A DNA stretch of 28,061 nt from a virus. The DNA lies in IMG/VR virus record IMGVR_UViG_3300031658_000078, positions 1 through 28,061 of that record. One strand, written 5' to 3'. The position numbers were made by a program, and so were the translations under genes. Shown here one piece after another: positions 6,199-12,513 of the stretch; positions within the stretch are counted from its first letter, which is position 1; every line of letters starts with the position of its first letter. A model generated the notes under the pieces. That model did no database searches and had not been told where the DNA came from. It saw only the letters and a list, made by a program, of their open reading frames with translations.

Positions 6199-6942
6199 TC
6201 AAAAGGGAATGTCATCGTCGAAGTCGTCGTCGCCCCCGTCAGGTATACCTCCCTGCTGGTTGTTCACGTCCTGCGCGTGATTGTTGGCCGCGTCTACTGG
6301 TCCGCTGGTTGCCGGTGTCGCGTTGCCTTGACTTGGGCTTGGCTCCTGCTGCTGCCGAGAGTTAACCGCTGGCGGCTCCCACCGACCATCTACGGCACTG
6401 ACCAGTGACTGGCACCACTTGTGGTAGTCGACCGTGGACAGGCCCGACGCGATAGCTGCGGCAGCAATGGCAGCGAAGGCCTGCGCCTTGGCAGCCTTCA
6501 ACGCTACAGGCCCCATATCATGAGACCGAGCCGCTGGCTGCTGCTGCTGATTGTTCTGCGGCTGCTGCTGCTGCTGATTGTTCTGCGGCCGATGCTGCTG
6601 CTGATTGTTCTGCGGCTGCTGATTGTTCTGCGGCTGCTGATTGTTATGCGGCTGCTGATAGCCCTGCTGCCGCTGTTGCTGCCCCATGCCTCCGCCCTGC
6701 CGCGAGTCTCGAGGCAGCTGCTGGCCGTTGATGGAGTTAAGCAGGTTGAAGCCGCTACCATTGACCTTGTACTGGATAGTGATTTGTTGACCAATGTACT
6801 GGCCGCACATGTCCAGCGCGGAGTCGTCGATTGTGTAGAAGATGCCGTTGACGTCTTTGACTGAGGCTGGCTTACGACCATCTCGCTGGTTGACATACTG
6901 TAGCGTGGTGTTGGCCTCAAAAGGCCCTTGCATTTGGCTCAT
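6199..6942 (-). CDS. ssb: Single-stranded DNA-binding protein with Q/N-rich linker
   Basis: This 247-aa protein has an N-terminal ~85-residue beta-rich part, a probable OB-fold that binds ssDNA, with little obvious identity to host SSB. It ends in GDDDFDDDIPF, the canonical SSB C-terminal tip that docks replication and repair partners. Between these are a Q/N tract (about residues 85-140, repeated NNQQPQ), a short Ala-rich helical segment (AAKAQAFAAIAAAAIAS) and a second flexible Gln/Ser/Pro part. At 247 aa it is longer than E. coli SSB (178 aa), mostly from the linker. The ATG at 6942 has AGAGAG upstream and follows a 10-bp-phased repeat. The nuclease gene lies upstream and recombination-type genes downstream. 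Confidence 0.82.
   Translation of the reverse strand: MSQMQGPFEANTTLQYVNQRDGRKPASVKDVNGIFYTIDDSALDMCGQYIGQQITIQYKVNGSGFNLLNSINGQQLPRDSRQGGGMGQQQRQQGYQQPHNNQQPQNNQQPQNNQQQHRPQNNQQQQQPQNNQQQQPAARSHDMGPVALKAAKAQAFAAIAAAAIASGLSTVDYHKWCQSLVSAVDGRWEPPAVNSRQQQEPSPSQGNATPATSGPVDAANNHAQDVNNQQGGIPDGGDDDFDDDIPF
6538..6682 (-). repeat. In-gene tandem repeat encoding the Q/N tract
   Basis: Imperfect copies of an approximately 18-bp unit (CTGCTGATTGTTCTGCGG on the plus strand) are arrayed inside the SSB gene and encode NNQQPQ units. Copy number could vary by slippage. Confidence 0.75.
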
Positions 6943-6953
6943 GATTTACTCTC

Positions 6954-6990
6954 TGTCGTGGCTTGTCGTGGTGTGTCGTGGTGTGTCATG
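6954..6990 (-). repeat. Four 10-bp-phased repeats upstream of the SSB gene
   Basis: TGTCGTG occurs at 6954, 6964 and 6974, and TGTCATG at 6984: exactly 10-bp spacing, in the leader just before the SSB start at 6942. The stretch also contains a 16-codon ORF (6989-6939) whose TGA overlaps the SSB ATG. Confidence 0.65.
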
Positions 6991-7000
6991 CCTTGCTGGA

Positions 7001-7028
7001 CCGGACCTCAGGAGAACCCAAGGCCCGG
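7001..7028 (-). other. Hairpin between nuclease and SSB genes
   Basis: On the minus strand, CCGGGCCT and AGGTCCGG pair over 8 bp with one G-U pair and a 12-nt loop, just beyond the nuclease stop. There is no T-run, so it may be a transcript-processing or stability hairpin rather than a terminator. Confidence 0.4.
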
Positions 7029-7036
7029 CAGTAACT

Positions 7037-7930
7037 CTACTCGCCGCGCGCCTCGCGTAGGTCCTTATTCGCAGCCTTGTCGAACTTATACACGGTCTGC
7101 AGCGCCTTGAATGTTTCAAAGTCGCGTTTGTGGGTCGCTGGTAAAATGATGGCCTCGAAGTCGCCAGTTAAAAACTTGTCAACTGGGCTCCGCTCTTCGC
7201 GAGTAAACAGCAGTACACCGTTGCGACCAGCTAACGGCGGCTCAGATAGATACTTCATCTCTTCGTTGTAGGCCTGACGATACGCAGCCATCTGCAGCAT
7301 CACTTCTGGATAAACGCCCTTGCCTGTCTTTGCGTCCCAGACCCCGGTCTCGCCGCCCACCTCTAGAATCAAGTCAAGCTGCCCGGTATAGAAGTGCTCT
7401 CTCGAGAACACTGCACGCTCCATTGCTATCGGCCTGACTTCGTTTCGCTTCGCCCAGGCAGCGAAGAACTGAACGGCTCGCTTAACCTCAATGTCGAGCC
7501 CGGCGACGCCTGGGGCACGGGCTTTGCGGCTAAGCTTGGCAGTAAAGAAGTCTTCAATATACTGATGGACCTGGGTGCCAATATCGCCAGCGCTATCTCG
7601 AACGGCGTTCGATGCGTTTAGCACCTTCGGCCCTAGTTCTTGCAAGCCGAGGCGGATATTCTGCCGGGCCTTATCGGTCAGCGAAAACTTCATGTCGCCC
7701 TGGGGCAGCAAATCAAGAATTGGCTTGACATGCTCAACGGCCACAAAGGCGCACACCCGAGCCTGCCAAGGCAGCAGCATGCGGGTCTTGTCTTTCATGC
7801 CGAGAATTGTGGTGCAGTTTGGCACCGGGTAAGACTTGCCGCCCTTTTCGCGCATCCGGTATACGTGATTGCCGCCGCGACGAAGTTCAATCTCGCCGCC
7901 GTAGATGGTAGATTCGAATGGAGTGCCCAT
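7037..7930 (-). CDS. Cas4/RecB-like PD-(D/E)XK nuclease
   Basis: This 297-aa protein carries the RecB-family nuclease signature in order: a GTQVHQYIED helix (about residues 118-127), GQLD with D186, WDAK with D199 and K201, and QMAAY (Q213-Y217, the QxxxY motif). Such phage nucleases act as exonucleases in recombination or DNA end processing. The ATG at 7930 is chosen because AGAGAGAG lies just upstream; the longer frame to 7996 would run through the promoter. It is the first gene of the leftward operon, followed by the SSB gene, a pairing typical of phage recombination modules. No RecT/Erf-type annealing protein is recognised nearby. No iron-sulfur cysteine cluster is evident, unlike Cas4. 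Confidence 0.8.
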   Translation of the reverse strand: MGTPFESTIYGGEIELRRGGNHVYRMREKGGKSYPVPNCTTILGMKDKTRMLLPWQARVCAFVAVEHVKPILDLLPQGDMKFSLTDKARQNIRLGLQELGPKVLNASNAVRDSAGDIGTQVHQYIEDFFTAKLSRKARAPGVAGLDIEVKRAVQFFAAWAKRNEVRPIAMERAVFSREHFYTGQLDLILEVGGETGVWDAKTGKGVYPEVMLQMAAYRQAYNEEMKYLSEPPLAGRNGVLLFTREERSPVDKFLTGDFEAIILPATHKRDFETFKALQTVYKFDKAANKDLREARGE

Positions 7931-7964
7931 AATTACGTCTCTCTCTCGTGTTGTTGGATGGCAG

Positions 7965-7993
7965 ATGTTAGGGGGTTCCTTATATAAGGTCAA
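7965..7993 (-). promoter_or_regulatory. Main leftward promoter
   Basis: On the minus strand, TTGACC (-35, 7988-7993), a 17-base spacer and TAACAT (-10, 7965-7970) precede the nuclease gene. A perfect palindrome lies across its spacer and the first bases of its -35. Confidence 0.6.
7978..7989. promoter_or_regulatory. Palindromic operator candidate
   Basis: CCTTATATAAGG is a perfect 12-bp inverted repeat in the divergent control region. It overlaps the leftward promoter and the place where a rightward -35 would lie. It is a natural site for a dimeric repressor, possibly the HTH protein encoded at 8059. Confidence 0.55.
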
Positions 7994-8007
7994 CACCTAC
8001 CTATAAA
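7980..8007 (+). promoter_or_regulatory. Possible rightward early promoter
   Basis: TATAAA at 8002-8007 is a good -10, placed 52 bases before the HTH gene. The matching -35 (TTATAT, 16-base spacer) is poor, which would suit an activated or repressed promoter. Confidence 0.35.
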
Positions 8008-8058
8008 GGGCGAACCCTGCCATACTTCGGCGCAGGAAACCAAACCAACGAGGCGAAC

Positions 8059-8322
8059 ATGAGTAAGAGCAAAGAGCAAAAGGAACAGGCGCGGGTGGAG
8101 TACCCGACCACATCGGCGTCGTTTAATATCCCAACGCAACAGGGCATGGTTACGGCCATCGACGCATTCTGTGAAAAGCACAGCATGGGTGAGAGCACGT
8201 TCTCTAAGCGACTGAACGGCGACCCTAATTTTATGAGGGAGATGCGCGGCGGCAGAGACTTGCGCTTATCGATGGTCCATAAAATATTCAAGTTCATGAA
8301 GTCTTACGGTGCTGTACGCTAG
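8059..8322 (+). CDS. Small HTH DNA-binding protein, putative regulator
   Basis: This 87-aa protein has a C-terminal segment AIDAFCEKHSMGESTFSKRL, then GDPNFMREMRGGRDLRLSMV, then HKIFKFM. It follows the pattern of small XRE-like helix-turn-helix proteins of proteobacteria and phages (I..F....gM..s.F...l.GDp.f...lr.GR...l..v..v..fm). The N-terminus is charged and probably flexible. GAGG lies eight bases before the ATG. It is the first rightward gene at the divergent control region, the classical place for a Cro-like or other early regulator. The likely operator is the palindrome at 7978-7989. Function is inferred from fold and place. Confidence 0.65.
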   Translation: MSKSKEQKEQARVEYPTTSASFNIPTQQGMVTAIDAFCEKHSMGESTFSKRLNGDPNFMREMRGGRDLRLSMVHKIFKFMKSYGAVR

Positions 8323-8686
8323 CTACGAGGGCAGCCTGCTGCTAGTGCCGCCAAGCAGTAACGCCCTTTATCTTAATCGGACCAAAGGCCGAGCAAAAAC
8401 AGAAAGCTACAAGTCATGGATAGCCAGCAGCGGGTACGCGGTCAATCAAGACAAACACCGAGACGGACCGTTCGCACTACTGCATCGGCAGATTGAACTT
8501 GAGTACGTTATCCGACTCCCTCCTGGGTCCGACCTGGGCAACAGAGAGAAGGCTATGACTGACTTGCTAGTCAATCAGGGAGTGATTCAGGATGACCGGT
8601 ACGTGGTCAAGATAACCCTCACCAAGATGATGAACTACAAGGATGGCGGACCTCAGTTATTGTGGAAGGCCATCGGACTGACGTAA
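8309..8686 (+). CDS. rusA: RusA-like Holliday junction resolvase
   Basis: This 125-aa protein matches RusA endonucleases in length and pattern: an N-terminal strand plus PPSSNALYL, then KGRAKTESYKSW, and the core DLGNREKAMTDLL (D75, N78, K81, D85) with GVIQDDRYV (D95, D96). These acidic residues form the metal site that cuts Holliday junctions made during phage replication and recombination. The GTG start at 8309 overlaps the HTH gene by 14 bases; an internal GTG at 8345 would remove the first strand. Its partners, the nuclease and SSB, lie across the control region on the other strand. Confidence 0.8.
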   Translation: MLYASYEGSLLLVPPSSNALYLNRTKGRAKTESYKSWIASSGYAVNQDKHRDGPFALLHRQIELEYVIRLPPGSDLGNREKAMTDLLVNQGVIQDDRYVVKITLTKMMNYKDGGPQLLWKAIGLT

Positions 8687-8706
8687 AAAACCCCGGCGGA
8701 CCGGGG
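8685..8706 (-). terminator. Terminator facing leftward, against the rightward genes
   Basis: CCCCGG-CGGA-CCGGGG (8691-8706) is preceded on the plus strand by six A's (8685-8690). Read on the minus strand it is a strong GC stem followed by TTTTTT. On the plus strand no T-run follows the stem. It would stop leftward transcription entering rusA from the right. Confidence 0.6.
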
Positions 8707-8808
8707 CACAAGGTAGCGAGAGAAGAGTTTTACAACGTTTGCATGGGATTGCGCAGGCATTGTAGGCATGACTCGCTTCGGACAGCAACACGGTAGGCTG
8801 AGGCCTAG

Positions 8809-8817
8809 CGACTAGAC
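8809..8817 (+). repeat. Recurrent intergenic motif CGACTAGAC, copy 4
   Basis: This copy ends 10 bases before the start codon of the replication initiator-like gene. No convincing promoter was found in the rest of the 141-base gap (8687-8827). Confidence 0.6.
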
Positions 8818-8827
8818 GGATAGATTT

Positions 8828-9565
8828 ATGTCATATCAAGCGACTAGCTGGGCATGGGCCCAGGACGTTACGCCAGTACAGAAGTTGGTACTGCTGGCGC
8901 TGGCTAACTATGCGGGCAACGAGGAGGGTGAGTGCTGGCCTGGAAGGGACACGCTAGCGAGCATGACCGGGCTGAGCGTTCGTTCAGTTAGCCGGGCGAC
9001 AAGCGAACTAGCGAAGCAGGGGCAGCTCGCCGTCGAGGCTCGAGCTAGGGGAAACGGCTCGCAGGCCAGCAACATCTACCGGCTGAGCTTACGGGAGGAC
9101 ACAGAGGCTACCCCCCCAGGACACACTGTCCCCCCTAGCCAGGACACACTGTCACCCCCTATAGAACCAGTCATTAGAACCGGTAAAGTAGAACCTAAGT
9201 CCCCTATATCCCCAAACGAAGAGCCCGTCGTCGGCTCGTTTGATGCGTTCTGGGCTGTGGTCTGGCGCAAGGACAACAAGCAGAACGCAGTGAAGGCATA
9301 CTCCAATGCGATGGAGCGACTCAAGGAGAGCTACAAGCGTGGCGACGTCACCATTGATGCAGCCACCATCGTTGAGCGAGCGCAGGCCCAGGCTGACCTA
9401 TACGAGGACGACGGTACTGAGTCACGGTTCCAGGCCCACGCTACAACATGGCTGAACCAGTCACGATGGGAAAATGAAAGCCTGACAAAGAAAAACCATG
9501 CTGGCCGATATGTTACCGACGAAATGGGCGCGGTCTATGACACCGCTGAGGGGCGCTACGTATGA
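8828..9565 (+). CDS. Phage replication initiator, O-like with N-terminal HTH
   Basis: This 245-aa protein begins with a winged-helix domain of the replication protein O/DnaD-N type: TPVQKLVLLALANYAGNEEG, then CWPGRDTLASMTGLSVRSVS, then RATSELAKQG (residues 16-65). A Pro-rich linker follows (about 95-125). The C-terminal half has FDAFWAVVWRKDNKQNAVKAY and a helical FQAHATTWLNQSRW segment, as in phage helicase-loader proteins. It would bind the phage origin and load the next gene's helicase. The DNA for the linker carries direct repeats that may be the origin (9116-9195). The ATG at 8828 follows GGATAG. The stop overlaps the primase-helicase start (ATGA). Confidence 0.75.
   Translation: MSYQATSWAWAQDVTPVQKLVLLALANYAGNEEGECWPGRDTLASMTGLSVRSVSRATSELAKQGQLAVEARARGNGSQASNIYRLSLREDTEATPPGHTVPPSQDTLSPPIEPVIRTGKVEPKSPISPNEEPVVGSFDAFWAVVWRKDNKQNAVKAYSNAMERLKESYKRGDVTIDAATIVERAQAQADLYEDDGTESRFQAHATTWLNQSRWENESLTKKNHAGRYVTDEMGAVYDTAEGRYV
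9116..9195. repeat. Iteron-like repeats, candidate replication origin
   Basis: Inside the initiator gene there are two 15-bp direct repeats (CCAGGACACACTGTC) at 9116 and 9139, 23 bp apart. Each holds an inverted repeat GGACA-CAC-TGTC(C/A). Next come three TAGAACC copies at 9162, 9175 and 9189, 13-14 bp apart, in an A/T-richer stretch. Lambda-type origins lie in the same place within gene O. Confidence 0.55.
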
Positions 9566-11376
9566 GCGACATCATCGAGATGAAGCGCATGCTCGCGGAC
9601 CGAGCGCAGGAAGTCTGTGAATACATCTGCCCTGACGGCGAACGCAAGCAGCACGAATGGGCGTACGACCCTGGGCACGGCAAAATCAAGGTAGAGCTGC
9701 GTGGAGGCAAGGCTGGGGTTTGGTCTCACTTTGGTGGGGATGGTGGCGGAGACCTGATTGACTTGTGGCGATACATGCGCGGCACCAGCATGCGTGACAC
9801 GCTGAAAGAGGTACGCAACTACCTGGGCATCGAAGAGACAGAGCCTCACCGCACGGCAGCCAAGAACTGGAACAGGCCAGTACCTCCGCGCACCGACCTC
9901 AAGCCAGAAGTCAGCGACGTTACCGAGTATCTGACCGGCACTCGAAAGATACCTCAGGCGTGGCTCGACACCTACGACATCGGAGCGCTGCCCAGCGGCA
10001 GAGCAATGGCATTCAAGTACAAGCTCAATGATACCGACGTCCGGCTGGTCAAGATAAGAACCCTTGATGGCAAGTCCATACCGACCGAGGCTAACTGCGA
10101 GCCGATACTTTTTGGCTGGCACACAGTGCCCGACGCATGCCGAGTAATAGCCATCGTCGAGGGCGAGCTTGATGCGCCAAGCGCTATGGCCCTAGGGATG
10201 CACGTACCAACGCTATCAGTACCGTTCGGTGGCGGCTCTGGTCAAAAGCAGCAATGGGTCGAGCACGACTGGGAGCGGCTAGAGCAGATGGAGAAGTTCT
10301 ATCTGATGCTGGACAATGACAAAGAGGGTGACATTGGCTGCGAGGAAATAGCCAAGCGCCTGGGGCGGCACAAGTGCGTCAGGGTCAGGCTCCCTAGGAA
10401 GGATGCCAACGCCTGTTTAATGGAAGGCTTATCCATAGATGACGCGGTCGAAGAAGCTGAAGAGATGAAGCCTGGAGGTATCCGACTAGTCGCATCCTAT
10501 GAGCAAGAAGTGCATGACCTTTTCGACCCACCCCCTAACACACACCTAGGTTACTCAAGCCCGTTCACTAGAATGCACGGCAAGCTGCTGTTCAGACCGG
10601 GCGAGGTAACGGTCTGGTCTGGCGACACTGGCTCGGGCAAGTCTCAAATACTGTCTTACCATGCGGCTTGGTGGGTGAAGGAAGGCAGCGGGGTTGTCAT
10701 AGCTAGCTTAGAGATGGCTCCAAACCAGACGCTCAGACGAATGGTCAGGCAGTGCTGCGACATGAACGCACCGTCGAAGGTATTCATAACGGAGTGTTTC
10801 GAGTTTCTGTCTGAGTCTCCCGCAGGAGGACGGGTGCTGATATACGACCAAGTAGGCAAGGATTCGCTCAAGGTCATTCTCGACAGCTTCAGCTACTGCA
10901 TGCGCAAGTACGGTGCTGACATGTTCATCATCGACAGCCTGATGCGCCTGGGCATAGAGACCGACGACTACAACGGGCAGGAAGCAGCCATGTTTGAGCT
11001 GACCAACTGGGCAGTAGTCAACCGGGTACACGTTCACTTAGTGGCTCATAACCGCAAGCGTCCAGCTGGACACAATGGAGGACAGGGGACCGACGGAATT
11101 AAGGGCGCAATGGAGGTGGCTGCTAATGCGTTCAATCACATCGAGATTTGGCGACGACGCGACGTAGAGGAAACGCTGAGCAAAGAGGCTGCCGGTATGC
11201 CTCTCTCGCCGAAGGAACAAGACAAGGTTGACTTGCCTTCTGTATCACTGGCCGTGAACAAGCAACGCAACGGGGACTTCGAGGGGCGCATGGGCTTATG
11301 GTTCGACCAAGACTCGTATAGGTACTGGGAAGAGAAGGGAGGACCATACGGCATAGGTAATAACCCTTACTTTTAG
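9562..11376 (+). CDS. Bifunctional primase-helicase
   Basis: This 604-aa protein combines primase and DnaB-type helicase parts as in T7 gp4/Twinkle. Residues 15-90 resemble the primase zinc-domain region (AGVWSHFGGDGGGDLIDLW), but only C19, C23 and H31 are obvious, so the zinc site looks reduced. A TOPRIM domain follows, with IVEGELDA (E200) and LMLDNDKEG (D251, D253). The RecA-like helicase core has Walker A GDTGSGKS (354-361), ASLEM with E384, Walker B MFIIDSL (454-460) and a VAHNRK motif near 494-499. It unwinds the fork and primes the lagging strand. It is translationally coupled to the initiator gene by ATGA. No phage polymerase gene is seen next to it. Confidence 0.9.
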   Translation: MSDIIEMKRMLADRAQEVCEYICPDGERKQHEWAYDPGHGKIKVELRGGKAGVWSHFGGDGGGDLIDLWRYMRGTSMRDTLKEVRNYLGIEETEPHRTAAKNWNRPVPPRTDLKPEVSDVTEYLTGTRKIPQAWLDTYDIGALPSGRAMAFKYKLNDTDVRLVKIRTLDGKSIPTEANCEPILFGWHTVPDACRVIAIVEGELDAPSAMALGMHVPTLSVPFGGGSGQKQQWVEHDWERLEQMEKFYLMLDNDKEGDIGCEEIAKRLGRHKCVRVRLPRKDANACLMEGLSIDDAVEEAEEMKPGGIRLVASYEQEVHDLFDPPPNTHLGYSSPFTRMHGKLLFRPGEVTVWSGDTGSGKSQILSYHAAWWVKEGSGVVIASLEMAPNQTLRRMVRQCCDMNAPSKVFITECFEFLSESPAGGRVLIYDQVGKDSLKVILDSFSYCMRKYGADMFIIDSLMRLGIETDDYNGQEAAMFELTNWAVVNRVHVHLVAHNRKRPAGHNGGQGTDGIKGAMEVAANAFNHIEIWRRRDVEETLSKEAAGMPLSPKEQDKVDLPSVSLAVNKQRNGDFEGRMGLWFDQDSYRYWEEKGGPYGIGNNPYF

Positions 11377-11404
11377 TAGACTTAAACCTACTGCACTGTA
11401 TAAT
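11377..11404 (+). promoter_or_regulatory. Promoter before the RNA genes and late region
   Basis: TAGACT (-35, 11377-11382), a 16-base spacer and a perfect TATAAT (-10, 11399-11404) follow directly on the primase-helicase stop. It would transcribe the small ORF and the tRNA cluster, and possibly the terminase and late genes. Confidence 0.65.
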
Positions 11405-11436
11405 GAACAGACGACATACTCACTGAGTGACACCGA

Positions 11437-11574
11437 ATGACCAAGTACAGCGTTACCAAGTCTGACCCAGGCCTGCCAGCCTGGACGGTACTAGCCATCC
11501 GCAGTGGACGGGTAGTATCAGTTGAGTATTTTGAGTCCAAGGCAGAAGCAGACTCCTGGGCCAATTGGGCCTGA
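11437..11574 (+). CDS. 45-aa small protein
   Basis: This complete ORF encodes MTKYSVTKSDPGLPAWTVLA and ends with VVSVEYFESKAEADSWANWA. Strand-strand-helix with a final SKAEADSWA helix is a common plan for tiny phage proteins of unknown role. It begins about 26 bases after the predicted transcription start and ends six bases before the tRNA-Glu gene. The ribosome binding site is weak (GAG 13 bases upstream). No function is proposed. Confidence 0.5.
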   Translation: MTKYSVTKSDPGLPAWTVLAIRSGRVVSVEYFESKAEADSWANWA

Positions 11575-11579
11575 ACAAC

Positions 11580-11654
11580 ACACCGTAGGTGCAATGGCAA
11601 CACACTGCCCTTTCACGGCAGATTTAGCGGGTTCGATTCCCGCACGGTGTACCA
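11580..11654 (+). tRNA. tRNA-Glu (TTC)
   Basis: The acceptor arms ACACCGT and ACGGTGT pair perfectly. The anticodon arm is CTGCC-CTTTCAC-GGCAG with anticodon TTC. The T arm is GCGGG-TTCGATT-CCCGC, and the 3' CCA is encoded. The D stem is short (GTG/CAC). The fold is otherwise standard and should be functional. Confidence 0.9.
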
Positions 11655-11657
11655 AAC

Positions 11658-11737
11658 TTGGGTGTAGCTCATTTCGGTAGAGCAGACTGCGGGGATGCGC
11701 AGTCAGGAGGTGGAATCGAGGCCACCCACCCAAGCCA
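11658..11737 (+). tRNA. Abnormal tRNA-like gene with encoded CCA
   Basis: The acceptor stem is perfect (TTGGGTG / CACCCAA), with discriminator G and an encoded CCA. The D arm is good (GCTC-ATTTCGGTA-GAGC). The anticodon arm is 20 nt instead of 17: GACTGC and GCAGTC pair over 6 bp with an 8-nt loop, GGGGATGC, lacking the usual U33. The T arm has a GGTGG/CCACC stem with an 8-nt loop AATCGAGG in place of TTCRANY. Identity cannot be assigned (GGG, GGA and GAT are possible readings). It is an aberrant, degenerate or specialised tRNA. Confidence 0.6.
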
Positions 11738-11834
11738 AACTTTGCTGGACGCGTTTCTCGCAGGTCGCGCGGAAAGCAAGGCAAGACGGTAGGCACGCTG
11801 CAAGTGTCCTAGAGCGGAGGAGGTCCGCACCTTA
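11738..11834 (+). other. Structured spacer, possible third tRNA-like element
   Basis: No ORF is seen. TTTGCT...AGCAAG and an inner CGCG/CGCG can form one hairpin (about 11742-11781). Downstream, GGCAC-GCTGCAA-GTGTC has exactly the form of a 17-nt anticodon arm. It is followed by a 5-nt gap and GCGGA...TCCGC, like a T stem. No complete acceptor stem was found. Confidence 0.3.
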
Positions 11835-11903
11835 GCTCGCCAGTCTGACAGGGTAGGTACCATCCAAGAGATGGCAAGCAGGGTTCGAGTCCCTGGGCGA
11901 GCA
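11835..11903 (+). tRNA. Abnormal short tRNA-like gene
   Basis: The acceptor stem is perfect (GCTCGCC / GGCGAGC) and the T arm is canonical (CAGGG-TTCGAGT-CCCTG). The length is only 69 nt. The D region is reduced (TCTGACAGGGTAGG, no clear 4-bp stem). The anticodon arm has CCAT/ATGG around CCAAGAG, read as AAG, or CCATC/GATGG around five bases. CCA is not encoded (ACC follows). Amino acid identity is uncertain. Confidence 0.55.
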
Positions 11904-11928
11904 ACCTATTAGGAAGAAGCCTAGCATC

Positions 11929-12513
11929 ATGACTAAGGCAGCACTGAAGAAGGCTCGCGCAAGAGTCAAGCCTAGGACGAGCAACGGGACACCGGCAGTC
12001 AAGTGGCGACCGGAGTTCATTGAGCGAGTCAGGGGCGCAGCCTTCCAGGGCGCTACTCAAGCTGAGATAGCCAAGATGCTGGGTGTAGCAGTAACAACAC
12101 TTCATCGCTGGGCAAAGGGTAAGCCCGAGTTCAGCAAGGCCCTAAACGAAAGAGACGAAGCTGATGCGCGTGTAGAGCGTTCACTCTATGAGCGAGCCAT
12201 TGGTTACGAGTACATCGAGACCACCAGCGAAGCAGAGTGCGTAGCATTCAATGAGGATGGCGAGCAGGTACCCGTCGACAGTCCATTCGCGTACAGCTCT
12301 GAGATTGTAATGGTGCCGAAGAAGCAGGTAACCAAGAAGGAAGCGCCAAGCACGACGGCGCAAATATTCTGGCTTAAGAACCGCAAGCCTGAGTCCTGGC
12401 GTGACAAGTCTGTTGTAGAGCATGAAGACCCACAGAAGCGAGTAGCTGCATTACAGATGGGCCGCAAGCGCATAGCTGACGCACGCAAGAAGCGCGAGTC
12501 CAAAGAGTCATGA
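11929..12513 (+). CDS. terS: Terminase small subunit
   Basis: This 194-aa protein has a basic N-terminus and then a helix-turn-helix, AFQGATQAEIAKMLGVAVTT plus LHRWAKGKPEF (about residues 43-75), the DNA-recognition part of small terminases. The C-terminal TTAQIFWLKNRKPESWRDK string is a hallmark of this TerS group. The protein recognises the packaging site on phage DNA and recruits the large subunit. AGGAAG precedes the ATG. Unusually, the large subunit is not next; about 3.8 kb of small genes intervene. The stop overlaps the next small gene (ATGA). Confidence 0.85.
   Translation: MTKAALKKARARVKPRTSNGTPAVKWRPEFIERVRGAAFQGATQAEIAKMLGVAVTTLHRWAKGKPEFSKALNERDEADARVERSLYERAIGYEYIETTSEAECVAFNEDGEQVPVDSPFAYSSEIVMVPKKQVTKKEAPSTTAQIFWLKNRKPESWRDKSVVEHEDPQKRVAALQMGRKRIADARKKRESKES

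Noticed and set aside
6421-6864. Rightward ORF with a long Leu/Ile/Val repeat, looking like a membrane protein
   Set aside because: It is the antisense of the Q/N repeat of the SSB gene, whose DDDIPF end, ribosome binding site and operon context are convincing.
6954-6990. Possible CRISPR-like array
   Set aside because: The units are 7-10 bp with no unique spacers; they are phased short repeats, not a CRISPR. No cas genes are seen, and the Cas4-like nuclease fits phage recombination better.
8723-8780. Promoter TTTACA or TTGCAT before the initiator gene
   Set aside because: Neither has an acceptable -10 at 16-18 bases.
9556-10122. Leftward 188-codon ORF
   Set aside because: It is antisense to the primase part of the primase-helicase, with no motif.
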